Assembly: GCF_020700235.1 (NCBI RefSeq)
Contig: NZ_CP085301.1
Span: forward strand, 2,852,001 to 2,916,000
Origin: Haladaptatus pallidirubidus
GTDB lineage: Archaea; Halobacteriota; Halobacteria; Halobacteriales; Haladaptataceae
Direction of reading: 5' to 3'
DNA: 64,000 nt
Shown here piece by piece: positions 16,470-26,190 of this stretch (the stretch's first letter is position 1; each line of letters begins with the position of its first letter). The notes under the pieces are model-generated. The model did not search any database. It had not been told where the DNA came from and saw only the letters and a program-made list of their open reading frames with translations. Position numbers and translations under genes: made by a program.

Positions 16470-18626
16470 TCACTCCGGTCGCCGGCCGGAATGGCCCGGA
16501 TAGTCGCGTTCGAACCGGTTTTCTATTTCCTGCTCGCCGAATTCGATGATGACTGGTCGTCCGTGCGGACAGGCGTAGGGATTGTCACAATTGTCCAGTG
16601 CGGACAGCAGACTCACCACATCCCCCTCACGAAGCGAGGTGTTTCCGGTAATCGAGGGATAACACGCCAAATCGGAGATGAGGGTGTCGGCGACCGCCGC
16701 CGCCGAATTTCGGTCGCGTTCGTCCGAGTCGGTCGAGACGAACTCGCCGAGAACGTCACGCAGGAGTTCCGACGACAGCGTTTCGCTGAGAACGGCGGGA
16801 ACCGTCGTCACTTCGACTGTTCGCTCGCCGGTGAGCGCCGCGTGGAAACCCAATCGCGCCAGCGCCTCTTCGTACTCGTCGAACAGCGCGGCCTCCGCCG
16901 CCGTCAGTTCGAATTCGACCGACGAGGCGAGCACCTGCGTCGTCGTGTCGCCCTCGAACTTCTCGCGCAGTCGCTCGTAGTTCACGCGCTCGTCGGCGGC
17001 GTGCTGGTCGATGAGTACCAATCCGTCCGGCGTTTCGGCGGCGACGTACGTGTCGTGCAGTTGTCCGAGAACGCGCATCGGCGGCAGTCGTTCGAACTCC
17101 CCTTCCGCCGGTTCGGACGATTGAAACGCGTCGGTCAGCGTATCCGTTTCGGTCGCCGCGCGGAATTTTCGTTCGGGTTTTCTAGCGGATTGGGGCCGTG
17201 ATTCTCGACGGTTCGGATTTCGGTTTGCGGTGTTTGGGATTTCACCCGCGGTTGACTGGGTTGCGCTCGCGGTTGTCGTCTGCTGGTCGATACCCGAGGA
17301 CTCTGCATCCGTGGCGCGCGATTTCGCGTTCGAGATTTCAGGTGACGTATTCGATTCACGACGCTCACCGCGATTTTCGCCCGCGGAATCGCTCAACCGC
17401 GATTCCTGCCCGTTTGCGACTCCCGAATCGGTCCCGTTTTTTTCGGGGTGTGGCGGCCGTGATGACCGGTCTGTCAGTTCGTCCCCGTCTGCGCTCAAAT
17501 TCCCGTCGTCAGCGGCGGTATCGAGTTCCGACTGTACCTCGGGTACCACGTCGGTTTCGTCCGGTGCTGAACGTCCTCGGGGTGCGGACGACCGAATCAA
17601 TCCGTCGTCGAGAAGCGCGTTCGCTATCGAATCGCGAACCGTCTCCCGAACGCTCGCTTCGTCGCCGAACCGAACCTCCATCTTTCGCGGGTGGACGTTC
17701 ACGTCCACGGAATCGCCCGGAACGGACAGAAAGAGGACGGCGAACGGATAGCGATCGGGCGCAAGCTGATTTCCGTAGGCGGCGAGGACGGCCTCCCGAA
17801 CGACCGACGAGCGCACGTAGCGCCCGTTGACGTAGGTGGCGACGTACTCCCGCGTGCTTCGGGTGGTTTCTGGATGGCTGACGTAGCCCGAAACGGTGAG
17901 GCCATCACCGTCTTCGTCTCCCTCGCTTCGCTCGTTCCCCACGGCAATCATCGCGGTGGCGACTTCGCGTCCGTAGACGGACAGAATCGCGGACTGAAGG
18001 TCGCCCTGTCCGGTCGTCGAAAATATCTCCCGGCCGTCGTGGTCCAGTGAAAACGCCACGTTCGGATTCGCCAGCGCGTACTGCGTGACGACTCGGTTGA
18101 CGTGCGAGAACTCGGTCGAATCGGTTTTCAGGTACTTCTCGCGCGCCGGGGTGTTGAAAAACAGGTCGGTAACCTCCACTGTCGTCCCCGCCGGTCTGCC
18201 CGCCGGTTTGATTTCCTCTGCTTTTCCTCCCGCGAGCCGGAGTTCTGTCCCCGCTTCGCCGCCCCTCGGTTTCGTTCGAATGGTGAGTCGGGAAACCGCG
18301 CCGATGGTGTAGAGGGCCTCCCCACGAAATCCGAGGGTCGCGACCCCTGATTCCAAATCGTCTATGTCCCGTATCTTGCTCGTCGTGTGTTCCTCCACGG
18401 CGAGTTGCACGTCTTCCTCACTCATGCCGATGCCGTCGTCCTCGATGGCGATTCGTTCCGTGCCGCTGCCGTCGATTCGCACCGAAATTCGCGAGGCGTT
18501 CGCGTCGAGGCTGTTTTCGACCAATTCTTTCACCACGGAGGCGGGCCGCTCGACGACCTCTCCCGCCGCGATTCGCTGAACCGTTTGCTCGTCCAGCGAC
18601 CGAATGGTTTGCTCCCCGTCGCTCAT
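16470..18626 (-). CDS. mutL: DNA mismatch repair endonuclease MutL
   Basis: A 718-residue MutL. The N-terminal GHKL ATPase has ENSLDANAS, IEDDGIGM, TLGFRGEAL and an S5-like domain. A long low-complexity acidic linker (about 370-520, Ser/Glu/Asn-rich) leads to the C-terminal domain, which carries the endonuclease motif DQHAADERVNYE and the CPHGRP zinc-site motif. MutL couples MutS mismatch recognition to strand incision. mutS is in this window at 51106 but 32 kb away, not in an operon. Everything needed for activity appears present. The long linker is typical of haloarchaea. Confidence 0.96.
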   Translation of the reverse strand: MSDGEQTIRSLDEQTVQRIAAGEVVERPASVVKELVENSLDANASRISVRIDGSGTERIAIEDDGIGMSEEDVQLAVEEHTTSKIRDIDDLESGVATLGFRGEALYTIGAVSRLTIRTKPRGGEAGTELRLAGGKAEEIKPAGRPAGTTVEVTDLFFNTPAREKYLKTDSTEFSHVNRVVTQYALANPNVAFSLDHDGREIFSTTGQGDLQSAILSVYGREVATAMIAVGNERSEGDEDGDGLTVSGYVSHPETTRSTREYVATYVNGRYVRSSVVREAVLAAYGNQLAPDRYPFAVLFLSVPGDSVDVNVHPRKMEVRFGDEASVRETVRDSIANALLDDGLIRSSAPRGRSAPDETDVVPEVQSELDTAADDGNLSADGDELTDRSSRPPHPEKNGTDSGVANGQESRLSDSAGENRGERRESNTSPEISNAKSRATDAESSGIDQQTTTASATQSTAGEIPNTANRNPNRRESRPQSARKPERKFRAATETDTLTDAFQSSEPAEGEFERLPPMRVLGQLHDTYVAAETPDGLVLIDQHAADERVNYERLREKFEGDTTTQVLASSVEFELTAAEAALFDEYEEALARLGFHAALTGERTVEVTTVPAVLSETLSSELLRDVLGEFVSTDSDERDRNSAAAVADTLISDLACYPSITGNTSLREGDVVSLLSALDNCDNPYACPHGRPVIIEFGEQEIENRFERDYPGHSGRRPE

Positions 18627-18939
18627 TTATACAATCGTTTCATCCCGGCGTCTTCAAGGTTGAGGTGTTCGTCGGATGGAATTTGAAGCGCGAAAATCGG
18701 CGGGATTCGAACGACCGTGTGGCGCGGGTACGATTGTGGGTTTTTGAGTCAGCAGTTGTTAGCGACTGCTCCGAACCGGGTAACAGAATCGCACTGTTCC
18801 GTTACGGTGGGGGTCTTTGGATACGACAATACCAAAAACGCGCTCAAAATCACCGTTCCACACTTCTCGGGAATCTCCTCCGATCACTCCCCGAAAAGCC
18901 GTAACGCTTACTCAGGTTCGCAACGTGTTACTAATTAAC
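18627..18939. other. Intergenic region between mutL and a divergent small gene
   Basis: These 313 bases carry the divergent promoters of mutL and the gene at 18940. On the minus strand 18699-18716 resembles a tRNA T-loop, but its stem does not pair. No gene is supported. Confidence 0.5.
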
Positions 18940-19227
18940 ATGCAGACGTTCACCGAAGTGTTAGAAATCGTCGCCCTCGGGAATCACGTTCGCATCGAAC
19001 TCACAGACGGAACCACCTACGAGGGGCCTGCGAGTCCCATCGACTATATGCCCGACGACCGCTTTCGACTCGAAATTGAGCCGCGCCACGGGGGAATCCG
19101 GCGGTGTGAGGTCAGTTCGGTGTGTATCGATGGGAAATGGGAAACTCCCGAGGTTCGTCACTATAGCCTCGGTGACGACGACTGGGTCGTTGCGGGGGAA
19201 GCCGACGGTATCGAAATCACGCGGTAG
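18940..19227 (+). CDS. Small beta-rich haloarchaeal protein, possibly Sm-like fold
   Basis: A 95-residue protein from the ATG at 18940 (MQTFTEVLEIVALGNHVRI). The run VLEIVALGNHVRIELTDGTTYEGP alternates strands and has the spacing of an LSm-type beta barrel, ending with WVVAGEADGIEITR. The resemblance is by eye only. No RNA-binding Sm2 motif is clear. A longer frame from 18817 overlaps promoter-like sequence and is not preferred. It is unlinked to neighbouring genes. Confidence 0.6.
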   Translation: MQTFTEVLEIVALGNHVRIELTDGTTYEGPASPIDYMPDDRFRLEIEPRHGGIRRCEVSSVCIDGKWETPEVRHYSLGDDDWVVAGEADGIEITR

Positions 19228-19280
19228 CTATCGTCGCCGCGGCGATGCTTCAAAACGCGCTCACGAACTTGGTTCGCAGG

Positions 19281-19424
19281 TTACGGCTCGACCGGATAGG
19301 TTACGCAGGAGCGAATCCACGCATCCGAGTTGTCGGGGTCGTACACCATGATGATTCGGTCTGCGCCGTTGGTGTATTCGGTCTGTTGAACGTCTTCTGT
19401 TGGTCTATCTTGCTCGGTTGACAT
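19281..19424 (-). CDS. 47-residue haloarchaeal micro-protein
   Basis: From the ATG at 19424 the protein begins MSTEQDRPTEDVQQTEY and ends WIRSCVTYPVEP, with the core ADRIIMVYDPDNSDAWI. It matches my memory of a small Halobacteria-only family (DUF7331-like) usually found next to HTH_10/HalOD1 genes. It is hydrophilic and has no membrane segment. It is the last of a same-strand series with the zinc-ribbon, HalOD1 and sensor genes. Confidence 0.65.
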   Translation of the reverse strand: MSTEQDRPTEDVQQTEYTNGADRIIMVYDPDNSDAWIRSCVTYPVEP

Positions 19425-19495
19425 TTGGAATGGATTGATTCGGTGGTTCTGTAGTGGGGTTAGGCGGTTACTCACCGGTCGTTTCTTTACCGGTT

Positions 19496-19705
19496 CTATG
19501 ATTGCTCTCGGTTCCACGCTTCTTGGCACGTTTCATCGCAGAACGAATGGAGGACGACGGATCCGTTTTCAGTGGTTTCCGTGACGATGGGAAACCAATC
19601 CGTCGTCTCGATGGGCGACCCACAGTGAGAACAGATCGGTGTTCCCATCGGGGACGCGGCAGTGGTACGGTCATCCGATTTTCTGTCGTCCGTCTCTTCG
19701 TTCAT
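19496..19705 (-). CDS. Zinc-ribbon mini-protein
   Basis: A 69-residue protein with an acidic N-terminus and a compact treble-clef-like metal site: CSHCGSPI at about 25-32 and a second Cys pair in HSFCDETCQEAW at about 54-65. The WFPIVTE segment lies between. This resembles a Halobacteria-specific family (DUF7576-like, from memory). Its ATG overlaps the stop of the HalOD1 gene by four bases, so the two are coupled. The role may be protein or nucleic-acid binding. Confidence 0.75.
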   Translation of the reverse strand: MNEETDDRKSDDRTTAASPMGTPICSHCGSPIETTDWFPIVTETTENGSVVLHSFCDETCQEAWNREQS

Positions 19706-19986
19706 GTATCGACTGGCGACAAACGCTTCGCGGCCACGACTCGATTATCGGTGATGGTCACCTCGCATCCCGCGACAGTGAAACTGACGCTCGATTTGAT
19801 GTCTCGCGCGGCCGTCGGCGTCGGTTGAAACAGTCGGTCGAGTGCATCCGGGTCGATGGTGTCGTACAGCGGAGAATCGAGTTCGAGGGGGTCGACACCG
19901 TTTACCCGCGAGATGGCGTGTATGACCGCCTCGCTGACGCGACCATCCGTAATCGGCGTCTCGACGGTGTTTGCTCGTTCGTTCAT
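19702..19986 (-). CDS. HalOD1 output-domain protein
   Basis: A 94-residue protein from the ATG at 19986 (MNERANTVETPITDGRVSEA). The core AVIHAISRVNGVDPLELDSPLYDTIDPDALDRLF is the HalOD1 domain, known from haloarchaeal signal proteins and predicted to be an output module. A TTG at 20022 would add twelve residues, but ATG is preferred. It sits 79 bases downstream of the large Bat-type sensor on the same strand and overlaps the zinc-ribbon gene, suggesting a shared signalling role. Confidence 0.85.
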   Translation of the reverse strand: MNERANTVETPITDGRVSEAVIHAISRVNGVDPLELDSPLYDTIDPDALDRLFQPTPTAARDIKSSVSFTVAGCEVTITDNRVVAAKRLSPVDT

Positions 19987-20064
19987 GCGTTCTACGACGT
20001 GACCCACGTGCAGTATCGGCAAAGCGATTCCAGCTAGCTATGCAGTAGCAAGGGACACCCCCGG

Positions 20065-23000
20065 CTAGCTATCTAGCACGTTAGTTTCGTAGAGTTGGTC
20101 GAACAGTTTTCTCTGTGCCGACCTGAGGTGGTTGATGAACGTCGGTTGTGTGATGTCGAGGGAGGCCGCGACTTCCTGTCCCGTCGTACTTCGGGGCGAA
20201 TCGAAGAAACCGCTCAGATACGCGGTTTCTAACACCTGTCGCTGGCGGTCGGTCAGTCGCTCCTCAAACGCGGCGCGGCACGTTTGAACCGTTTGTACCG
20301 GTCGTTCTCTGTTCCTTCGCGCGGCGAGTCCGAGATCCGGATAGCGCGCTCGTAACGTTTCGACGAACTCCCTGACTTCCGTCGTGTGCGGCACGTTAAC
20401 AACTGCTCGAATTGACTGTTCGGTCGCCGTAATCGACTCCGGCACGGCCCCTCGTTCGACCAATGCCGAGGCAAACAGCGGTTCGGTGACGGTCACCTCG
20501 AACAGTGATTCCTCGTCGCGTTCGCTGACGAGCCGACTGTTCGTCACCCCGACTACGTCGCCGAGATATGACTGCACTGCTTCGACATCCGTCTCGGAAA
20601 TCGTGATGAACAGATGGTCGGCGTCCTCGTCTCCTGCTACCACACCCTCATACGTGACGCGGCAGTCGAAACTGGCCGCAAGCCGCTGGAGCAAATCGTC
20701 TGAGTCGTGGACGCGCAAATCGAGTTCGACGGTTCGATCGGTCAACAGTCCCCGTTTCGTTTCGATGGCGTTGATGGCGTAGGCGATGGTTTCGCCCAGT
20801 TCGGAAAACACCGCCCGCGACAGCGCGTCGAAGGCATCGGGTCGGTTGGCGTATACTGCCAACACGCCGTAGGAGTAGTCCCGATAGACGAGCGGGATGC
20901 CGACGACGGACTGGTAGCCGCGCATGAGCGACTCGGGTCGCCAGCCATCGCTTTGAAATCCTGCGGTGGCACCTGCTACGTCCGCCACGTTTTCGATTAC
21001 GGTCAGGGCGTCACTTTGTACTGTCGTCACGGCGGGCTCTCCTCTATTTTCCATCGCCGAATCGTCGTCCAGCGCGAGCGAGACGCTGTCCAAATATCCG
21101 CGTTCGGTTCCCGCCCACGCCTCCGGGATTACCTGTGATGCGGTTTCGTCGGGCCGCCCGACCCACGCCATCGCGAATCGGTCGGTTTCGACGAGACGTT
21201 CACACACCTCGTTGACCACGTTGGAACGCGAGTCCGCGAGGACGAGCAGATGCTCGATGTCGCGAAGCAGTTCCGTCGTTTCGTGAAGCCGTTCGAGCCG
21301 CTTCGTCTGCTGTTCGAGTTCCTGCTCCCGTTCGCGGAGGGCGGATTCCCGACTCACGCGGTCGAGTGCGGCCTGCGTCGTCGCGGCGAAAATCGTCGCC
21401 AGTTCGATGGCGTCTGCTTCGAAAGTTGCCGTTCGGTCATCAACAGAGATGAACACGCCGTGGTTTCCGAGCGGGACGTACAAGCCACTCCTGAGGCGCG
21501 TATCCTGATTGTAGACGTGTTCCGATTCGCGCACGTCGTCGAACACTCGGGTCTCTCCCGTGACGAACACCTGCCACGCGATGCTCTCGCCCGCCTCGAA
21601 CGGCGTCGGTTCACCGACGAGTTTCGGTACGTCGTCGGAATGCGCCACCGGCCTCAGCGCGTTCGTCTCCTCGTCGAATAGGTAGACGGCTACGCCGGGA
21701 AGTCCGAGAACCGATGCACCGACCTCCGCGGCGATTTGCGCGACTGTTTCCGTTGACTCGGCATCGAGCATCTCCTGTGTCGCCGTGTGGAGCGCCGTGA
21801 GCACCTGCTCGTGACGTATGCGTGCAGTGACATCCATCGAAACGCCGATGACGCCAGTCACCTCGTCGTCATCCCGAATCGGCTGATACCACGTTTCGAA
21901 ATACGCGTCGTGCATCTCGTGAATCGTATCGAACGACTCGCCCAACAGCGCCCGCTCGATGTCGGCAATGGCCGCGGGATAGTCGGACAACCAGTCGAAA
22001 ATCGAGTCACCCACGGCATCCCCTGCGTCTGCATCGAACGCCGACAGCCCTCGCCCTTCGGATAGCGTGAACGTTCCGTCGGCATCGACGGCGAACAGAA
22101 CGACCGGAACGTTCTCGACCACGGTTCTGAGCCGCTCTTCGTTCTCGCGGAGCGTGCGCTCGCGCTCGACTCGTTCTGTGATGTCGCGGACGACGCCGAC
22201 GGTTTTCCCCCCCCGTGACTCGTCGTCCGTCGGAAGCGGTTTGAAGCGGAGTTCCACCGGAATTTCGTCGCCATTCGCGGAACGAAGGTTTATCGTCGTC
22301 GCTTCCGTTTCTGCCTCACCGGACAGTATCCGCCTGCGCAAACGTGTCGTTTTCGCAAGCGTCTCTTCGCTCGTTATTAGTTCCGGCGTGCTCCCCAGTA
22401 GTTCGTCACGACCGTAGCCGGTCATCGAAACGAGCGCGTCGTTGGCGGACGTAAACCGGAACTGCTCGTCGGTCGTATAGATGCCATCGCTGACCGTTTC
22501 CACGATGGTTTCGTAGCGCTCGAGTTCCCGTTCGCGCTCTTTTCGCTCGGTAATATCCGTATACACGCCATACGACCGCTCGCCCGACTCACCCGGCCGA
22601 ATCGGAATCGACCGCAGGAAGAAATCGCGAACGCCGTTGGTTGTTTTACGCCTCACTTCCCGCTCTATGTACTCCCCCGTTTTCGTCCGCTGGTTGATGT
22701 CGCTCGCCTCCGCCGCGAGCTCCGATGGGACGACTACGTTGTCGATTGGCTGACCGACCATTTCCTCGGAGACGCCGAAGCACTCTTCGAATGCGGCGTT
22801 CACTGCCCGAATCATCGGCGTCTCACCGTCATACTCACAGTATGCGATGGCATCACCCGAATTTTCGAACATCGCCGTCACTCGGTCGCGTTCGATTTGG
22901 AGTCGTCTGTCGCGTTCGACCCGTTCGGAAATGTCGCGCATGACGCCGACCGTCCCCTTGAAATTCCCGTCTTCGACCGGCAATGCGGTGAATCGAACTT

Positions 23001-24033
23001 CGACAGGAACTTCTTTATCGTCGGTAGTTCTAATGGGAATTTCGTACCTCCCAACGTCGATTTCACCGGCGAGAAGGCGTTCTCGCTGTCGAGTCGCTTT
23101 TGCGACCGTTTTTTCGTCCGCGATAAGAGATCCATGTGCTCCGACGAGTTCGTCCCGACTGTATCCCGTCAGTTCTTCCATCGCCTCGTTGACCGAGAGG
23201 AACCGAAGCGAATCGTCCAAGGCGTAGATTCCGTCGCCGACCGTTTCCACGATGGTTTTGTAGCGTTCGAGTTCCTGCTGTCGATTCTTTTCCTCGGTGA
23301 TATCCCTCGAAAACACCGTTACGCCATCCGAGGACGGATAGAGCCGCGTCACCATCCACGTCTCCGTTTCCGGAAGGTACTCTTCGAACGTTTTCGATTG
23401 CTGTGTTTTCAGTGCAACGTCGATTTCGTCGTGCAGTTGGGTTTTGGCGGCCTTCGGAAACTGCGTCCAGATGTGTTTTCCGAGTACCGAACTTCCGTCG
23501 TGGCCCCATTCGGCCGCAGAGGCGTACCACTGCTCGTTTACGTAAACGTAGCGCAGTTCGGTATCGAGCGCGTAGATTATCGTATCGACGCGATCCAATG
23601 TTTCTCGATGCTTTTCGGATACGCTCGCTTCCGTGACGACCGCGAAGAGAAGGTCGGTTTCCGGAAGACGAACGATTCGACAGTCACCGAGCCGAGCGTG
23701 GTTCTCTTCCGTGTCGAACGCTGCAACGAAGGATGCTTCGCCCTCATCGAGGGCAGTCTGTACGCCGGTTTCGAACCGCGCCCGGTCGGATGCGACGACG
23801 AGGTCTTTCGCACGCCGTTCGACCAGGTCGGAATCGGATCGCCCGGTCAGGTCGGTCATGCGGCGTGACCACCACGTGAGCGGTTCGTCGCGTTTGAATG
23901 CGAAAGTACACAGTGCCTCGTCTATCGCTGAGAACAGCAGAGAAGACGAACCCTCTTCGTCACATAACCACGACGCGACAGCACCGAATCCGCCGCCATC
24001 GAGCGATGTCTGTTTGTCGGGAAACGAAATCAT
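20065..24033 (-). CDS. Bat-type multi-PAS/GAF sensor with HTH_10 DNA-binding domain
   Basis: A 1322-residue soluble regulator. Domains in order, judged by eye: a degenerate N-terminal PAS-like region (1-135), about five PAS domains (142-245, 253-370, 380-500, 505-625, 635-745; several end in DITER/DISER motifs), two GAF domains (about 755-900 and 925-1090), a bacterio-opsin-activator domain (1095-1245) and a C-terminal HTH_10 (LTDRQRQVLETAYLSGFFDSP, about 1260-1315). PAS two and four are close copies (ETVGDGIY, ETVSDGIY). There is no histidine kinase, so it is a one-component regulator like Bat, probably sensing redox, light or ligands. Stop at 20065 is followed by HalOD1 and two mini-proteins. 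Confidence 0.92.
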   Translation of the reverse strand: MISFPDKQTSLDGGGFGAVASWLCDEEGSSSLLFSAIDEALCTFAFKRDEPLTWWSRRMTDLTGRSDSDLVERRAKDLVVASDRARFETGVQTALDEGEASFVAAFDTEENHARLGDCRIVRLPETDLLFAVVTEASVSEKHRETLDRVDTIIYALDTELRYVYVNEQWYASAAEWGHDGSSVLGKHIWTQFPKAAKTQLHDEIDVALKTQQSKTFEEYLPETETWMVTRLYPSSDGVTVFSRDITEEKNRQQELERYKTIVETVGDGIYALDDSLRFLSVNEAMEELTGYSRDELVGAHGSLIADEKTVAKATRQRERLLAGEIDVGRYEIPIRTTDDKEVPVEVRFTALPVEDGNFKGTVGVMRDISERVERDRRLQIERDRVTAMFENSGDAIAYCEYDGETPMIRAVNAAFEECFGVSEEMVGQPIDNVVVPSELAAEASDINQRTKTGEYIEREVRRKTTNGVRDFFLRSIPIRPGESGERSYGVYTDITERKERERELERYETIVETVSDGIYTTDEQFRFTSANDALVSMTGYGRDELLGSTPELITSEETLAKTTRLRRRILSGEAETEATTINLRSANGDEIPVELRFKPLPTDDESRGGKTVGVVRDITERVERERTLRENEERLRTVVENVPVVLFAVDADGTFTLSEGRGLSAFDADAGDAVGDSIFDWLSDYPAAIADIERALLGESFDTIHEMHDAYFETWYQPIRDDDEVTGVIGVSMDVTARIRHEQVLTALHTATQEMLDAESTETVAQIAAEVGASVLGLPGVAVYLFDEETNALRPVAHSDDVPKLVGEPTPFEAGESIAWQVFVTGETRVFDDVRESEHVYNQDTRLRSGLYVPLGNHGVFISVDDRTATFEADAIELATIFAATTQAALDRVSRESALREREQELEQQTKRLERLHETTELLRDIEHLLVLADSRSNVVNEVCERLVETDRFAMAWVGRPDETASQVIPEAWAGTERGYLDSVSLALDDDSAMENRGEPAVTTVQSDALTVIENVADVAGATAGFQSDGWRPESLMRGYQSVVGIPLVYRDYSYGVLAVYANRPDAFDALSRAVFSELGETIAYAINAIETKRGLLTDRTVELDLRVHDSDDLLQRLAASFDCRVTYEGVVAGDEDADHLFITISETDVEAVQSYLGDVVGVTNSRLVSERDEESLFEVTVTEPLFASALVERGAVPESITATEQSIRAVVNVPHTTEVREFVETLRARYPDLGLAARRNRERPVQTVQTCRAAFEERLTDRQRQVLETAYLSGFFDSPRSTTGQEVAASLDITQPTFINHLRSAQRKLFDQLYETNVLDS

Positions 24034-24189
24034 GTCGGTTTGTGCTCCTCGCCATCATCAGAAGCTACGCGCAGAGAGGGTCGGCACGGTCATGAATCCG
24101 TTGCCGACCGCAACGCGAAGTTGGACTGTTGTCAAAATCCGTCCGTCGTTCCAGCGGACTTATCCACATCAAACCCGAATCGAAGATCG

Positions 24190-24837
24190 ATGGAGCGAAG
24201 CGCGGCAATCGAGCGCGTCGAGGAACTCGTCGAGACGGTCGAGAACGAAACCATGCCCGTCCCCGTCCGGGAAATTTGGGTGTATGGTGATGTGGCGCTC
24301 GGTCTCGACCCTATCGACCGACTCGACGTGTACGTGACGAAGGACATTCTGCTCCGAAACGACGACGCCGACCGCGAAAGAGAGTTCGTTGACACTCACG
24401 GCCTGAAAGGTATCGGGAAGACGGTTCGTGCGGAGTGGGCCGACGACCATCCCGACCTCATTCGGGCGAACGACAATGGCTACGCCGCTCCGGAGAAATG
24501 TCTAGCGGCGCATCTACTGCCCGAAAACGAACCGGTTCACCTCGAAGTCTGCAATTCGAGTTTCGAGGACAACGTCACCCAACGATTGCGAGGTGCGATG
24601 GCCCGCGACGCCTACGAGCAAATCCTCGACCCAAGAGGGGTCTGTCTCTGGGTCGATGGTCATCGAAGTACGGAGGCACTTCGGAAATTGCGGGAAAGCG
24701 AGTTCGCCTTTCCGACGCTCCCGGCCGCGTTGGAGATGCTCGGGATGAACGAAGAGAAAACCGATGCGGCCGCGGAAGCGGTCGAATCATATCGACGGCG
24801 ACAGGACGGCACGACCGTTCGCGGTGACGTGGTGTAA
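24190..24837 (+). CDS. Conserved haloarchaeal protein (DUF7095-like)
   Basis: A 215-residue protein from the ATG at 24190 (MERSAAIERVEELVETVEN). An N-terminal helix leads to REIWVYGDVALGLDPIDRLDVYV, which looks like a nucleotidyltransferase-type strand-turn (G-D near an acidic loop), and the rest is mixed alpha/beta with a C-terminal EAVESYRRRQDG. The resemblance to nucleotidyltransferases is weak and lacks the full GSxxxGxxxxxSDxD motif. I recall this as a Halobacteria DUF. It is divergent from the Bat-type sensor. Confidence 0.7.
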   Translation: MERSAAIERVEELVETVENETMPVPVREIWVYGDVALGLDPIDRLDVYVTKDILLRNDDADREREFVDTHGLKGIGKTVRAEWADDHPDLIRANDNGYAAPEKCLAAHLLPENEPVHLEVCNSSFEDNVTQRLRGAMARDAYEQILDPRGVCLWVDGHRSTEALRKLRESEFAFPTLPAALEMLGMNEEKTDAAAEAVESYRRRQDGTTVRGDVV

Positions 24838-25012
24838 CCGACAGAATCGGCTCTCGAACTTCGGCTCTGTAATCGATTGGCGAACAGACGGCACTTTTCG
24901 TTCGCGTGGGGGGCGTGCCGCACAACGTCCTCGACCACCAACGCGACCGGTTTCAGGTCACGTCGGGATTGGTCGCGGTTTCGTATTTAAGTCCTCGGCG
25001 GATTGTACGGTC

Positions 25013-26104
25013 TTAGCCTTCGAATCCATCCTCGAACCGGAACGTTCCATTTCGCTGGACTACCTCCCCATCGACTTCGATGAACGAATCTTCGCTCATA
25101 TCGACAATCATATCGAGATGAGTCGCGCTCCCGTTGTACGGTTGTCCCTCCGGAACCGTCTGCCGAATGGCCTTCCCGATTGCGAGGTGGATGGTGTCGC
25201 CCATCTTCTCGTCGAAGAGCATGTTGTAGGTGAATCGGCCGATATCGCGGTTCATGCCGACGCCGAGTTCGCCGAGTCGGCGCGCGCCCTCGTCCGTGTC
25301 GAGAACGCCCGCGAGCACCGCCTCGTTCTTTTCGGCGCTGAAATCGACGACCTCTCCCTCCTCGAATTTCAGCCACACGTCTTCGATTTCCCGACCCTGA
25401 TGAATGAGCGGTTTCTCGAACAGCACTTCGCCCTCGACGGAATCGGGCACTGGTGCCGTGAACACCTCGCCACCGGGGAGGTTTTTCTCGCCGTAATCGT
25501 TGATGGTCTTCATCCCTTTGACGCTCATTTGCAGGTCGGTGGCGTCGCCGGAGATAATCCGAACCTCGTCCCCGGCGTCGAGGATTTCGACCATCTCCTG
25601 CTGGAACTTGCGCTGTTCGTCCCAGTCTTTGTTCACCGCGCCGTAGACGAACTCCTCGTAAGAATCGGTGCTCATCTCGGCTAGTTGCGCCTCGCCGGGC
25701 GCGGGAAACTGTGTTCCAACCCATCGCTTACCCATTCGTTCCTGTTGAACAGGCGCGGTAGCAGTTCTGTAGGCCGCGATCTTCTCGGACGGAACGTCGC
25801 TCATCTCCGCCGCGTTCTCCGATCCCTTGATGATGATGACGGCATCTGTTTTCTCCATCTCCGCGAGCGACTGCTTCGGCAGTTCGAAATCGTCCTCGTC
25901 ACACGCCCGATGAAATGCTCGGTCGGCCCGCGAACTCCGCATTGCGAGCGAGGGTTTCGCGCCACGCTCGCCGAGTTTTTTGTAGAGAGCGACGGCGAGG
26001 TCCTCCGCCACAGTTGGGGCGGCGACTCGGACAGCATCCCCCTTTTCGATGCTCACCGAATGATCGACGATAATCTCGGCATGCTCGTGGATTCGTGGAT
26101 CCAT
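25013..26104 (-). CDS. M29-family aminopeptidase
   Basis: A 363-residue protein starting MDPRIHEHAEIIVDHSVSI. It shows M29 (AmpS/PepS/aminopeptidase T) segments: a C-terminal metal site with EVVDFSAEKNEAVL, GVGMNRDIGRFTYNMLFDEKMGDTIHLAIG and GSATHLDMIVDM. These thermophilic-type metalloaminopeptidases remove N-terminal residues from peptides. The length fits the family (about 365-410). The methyltransferase at 26191 lies 87 bases upstream on the same strand, but no functional link is known. Confidence 0.92.
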   Translation of the reverse strand: MDPRIHEHAEIIVDHSVSIEKGDAVRVAAPTVAEDLAVALYKKLGERGAKPSLAMRSSRADRAFHRACDEDDFELPKQSLAEMEKTDAVIIIKGSENAAEMSDVPSEKIAAYRTATAPVQQERMGKRWVGTQFPAPGEAQLAEMSTDSYEEFVYGAVNKDWDEQRKFQQEMVEILDAGDEVRIISGDATDLQMSVKGMKTINDYGEKNLPGGEVFTAPVPDSVEGEVLFEKPLIHQGREIEDVWLKFEEGEVVDFSAEKNEAVLAGVLDTDEGARRLGELGVGMNRDIGRFTYNMLFDEKMGDTIHLAIGKAIRQTVPEGQPYNGSATHLDMIVDMSEDSFIEVDGEVVQRNGTFRFEDGFEG

Positions 26105-26190
26105 ATCTCAGCGTGAACCATCGCCGTGATAACGGTTTTCGAATCGAACTCGCCTGTCCGACTCGTACCCATTCCGCCAGCTGTCTGGAC

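Noticed and set aside
18699..18716. tRNA T-loop-like sequence (minus strand GTTCGAATCCCGCC)
   Set aside because: The flanking bases do not form a T stem, and no acceptor, D or anticodon arms can be built around it.
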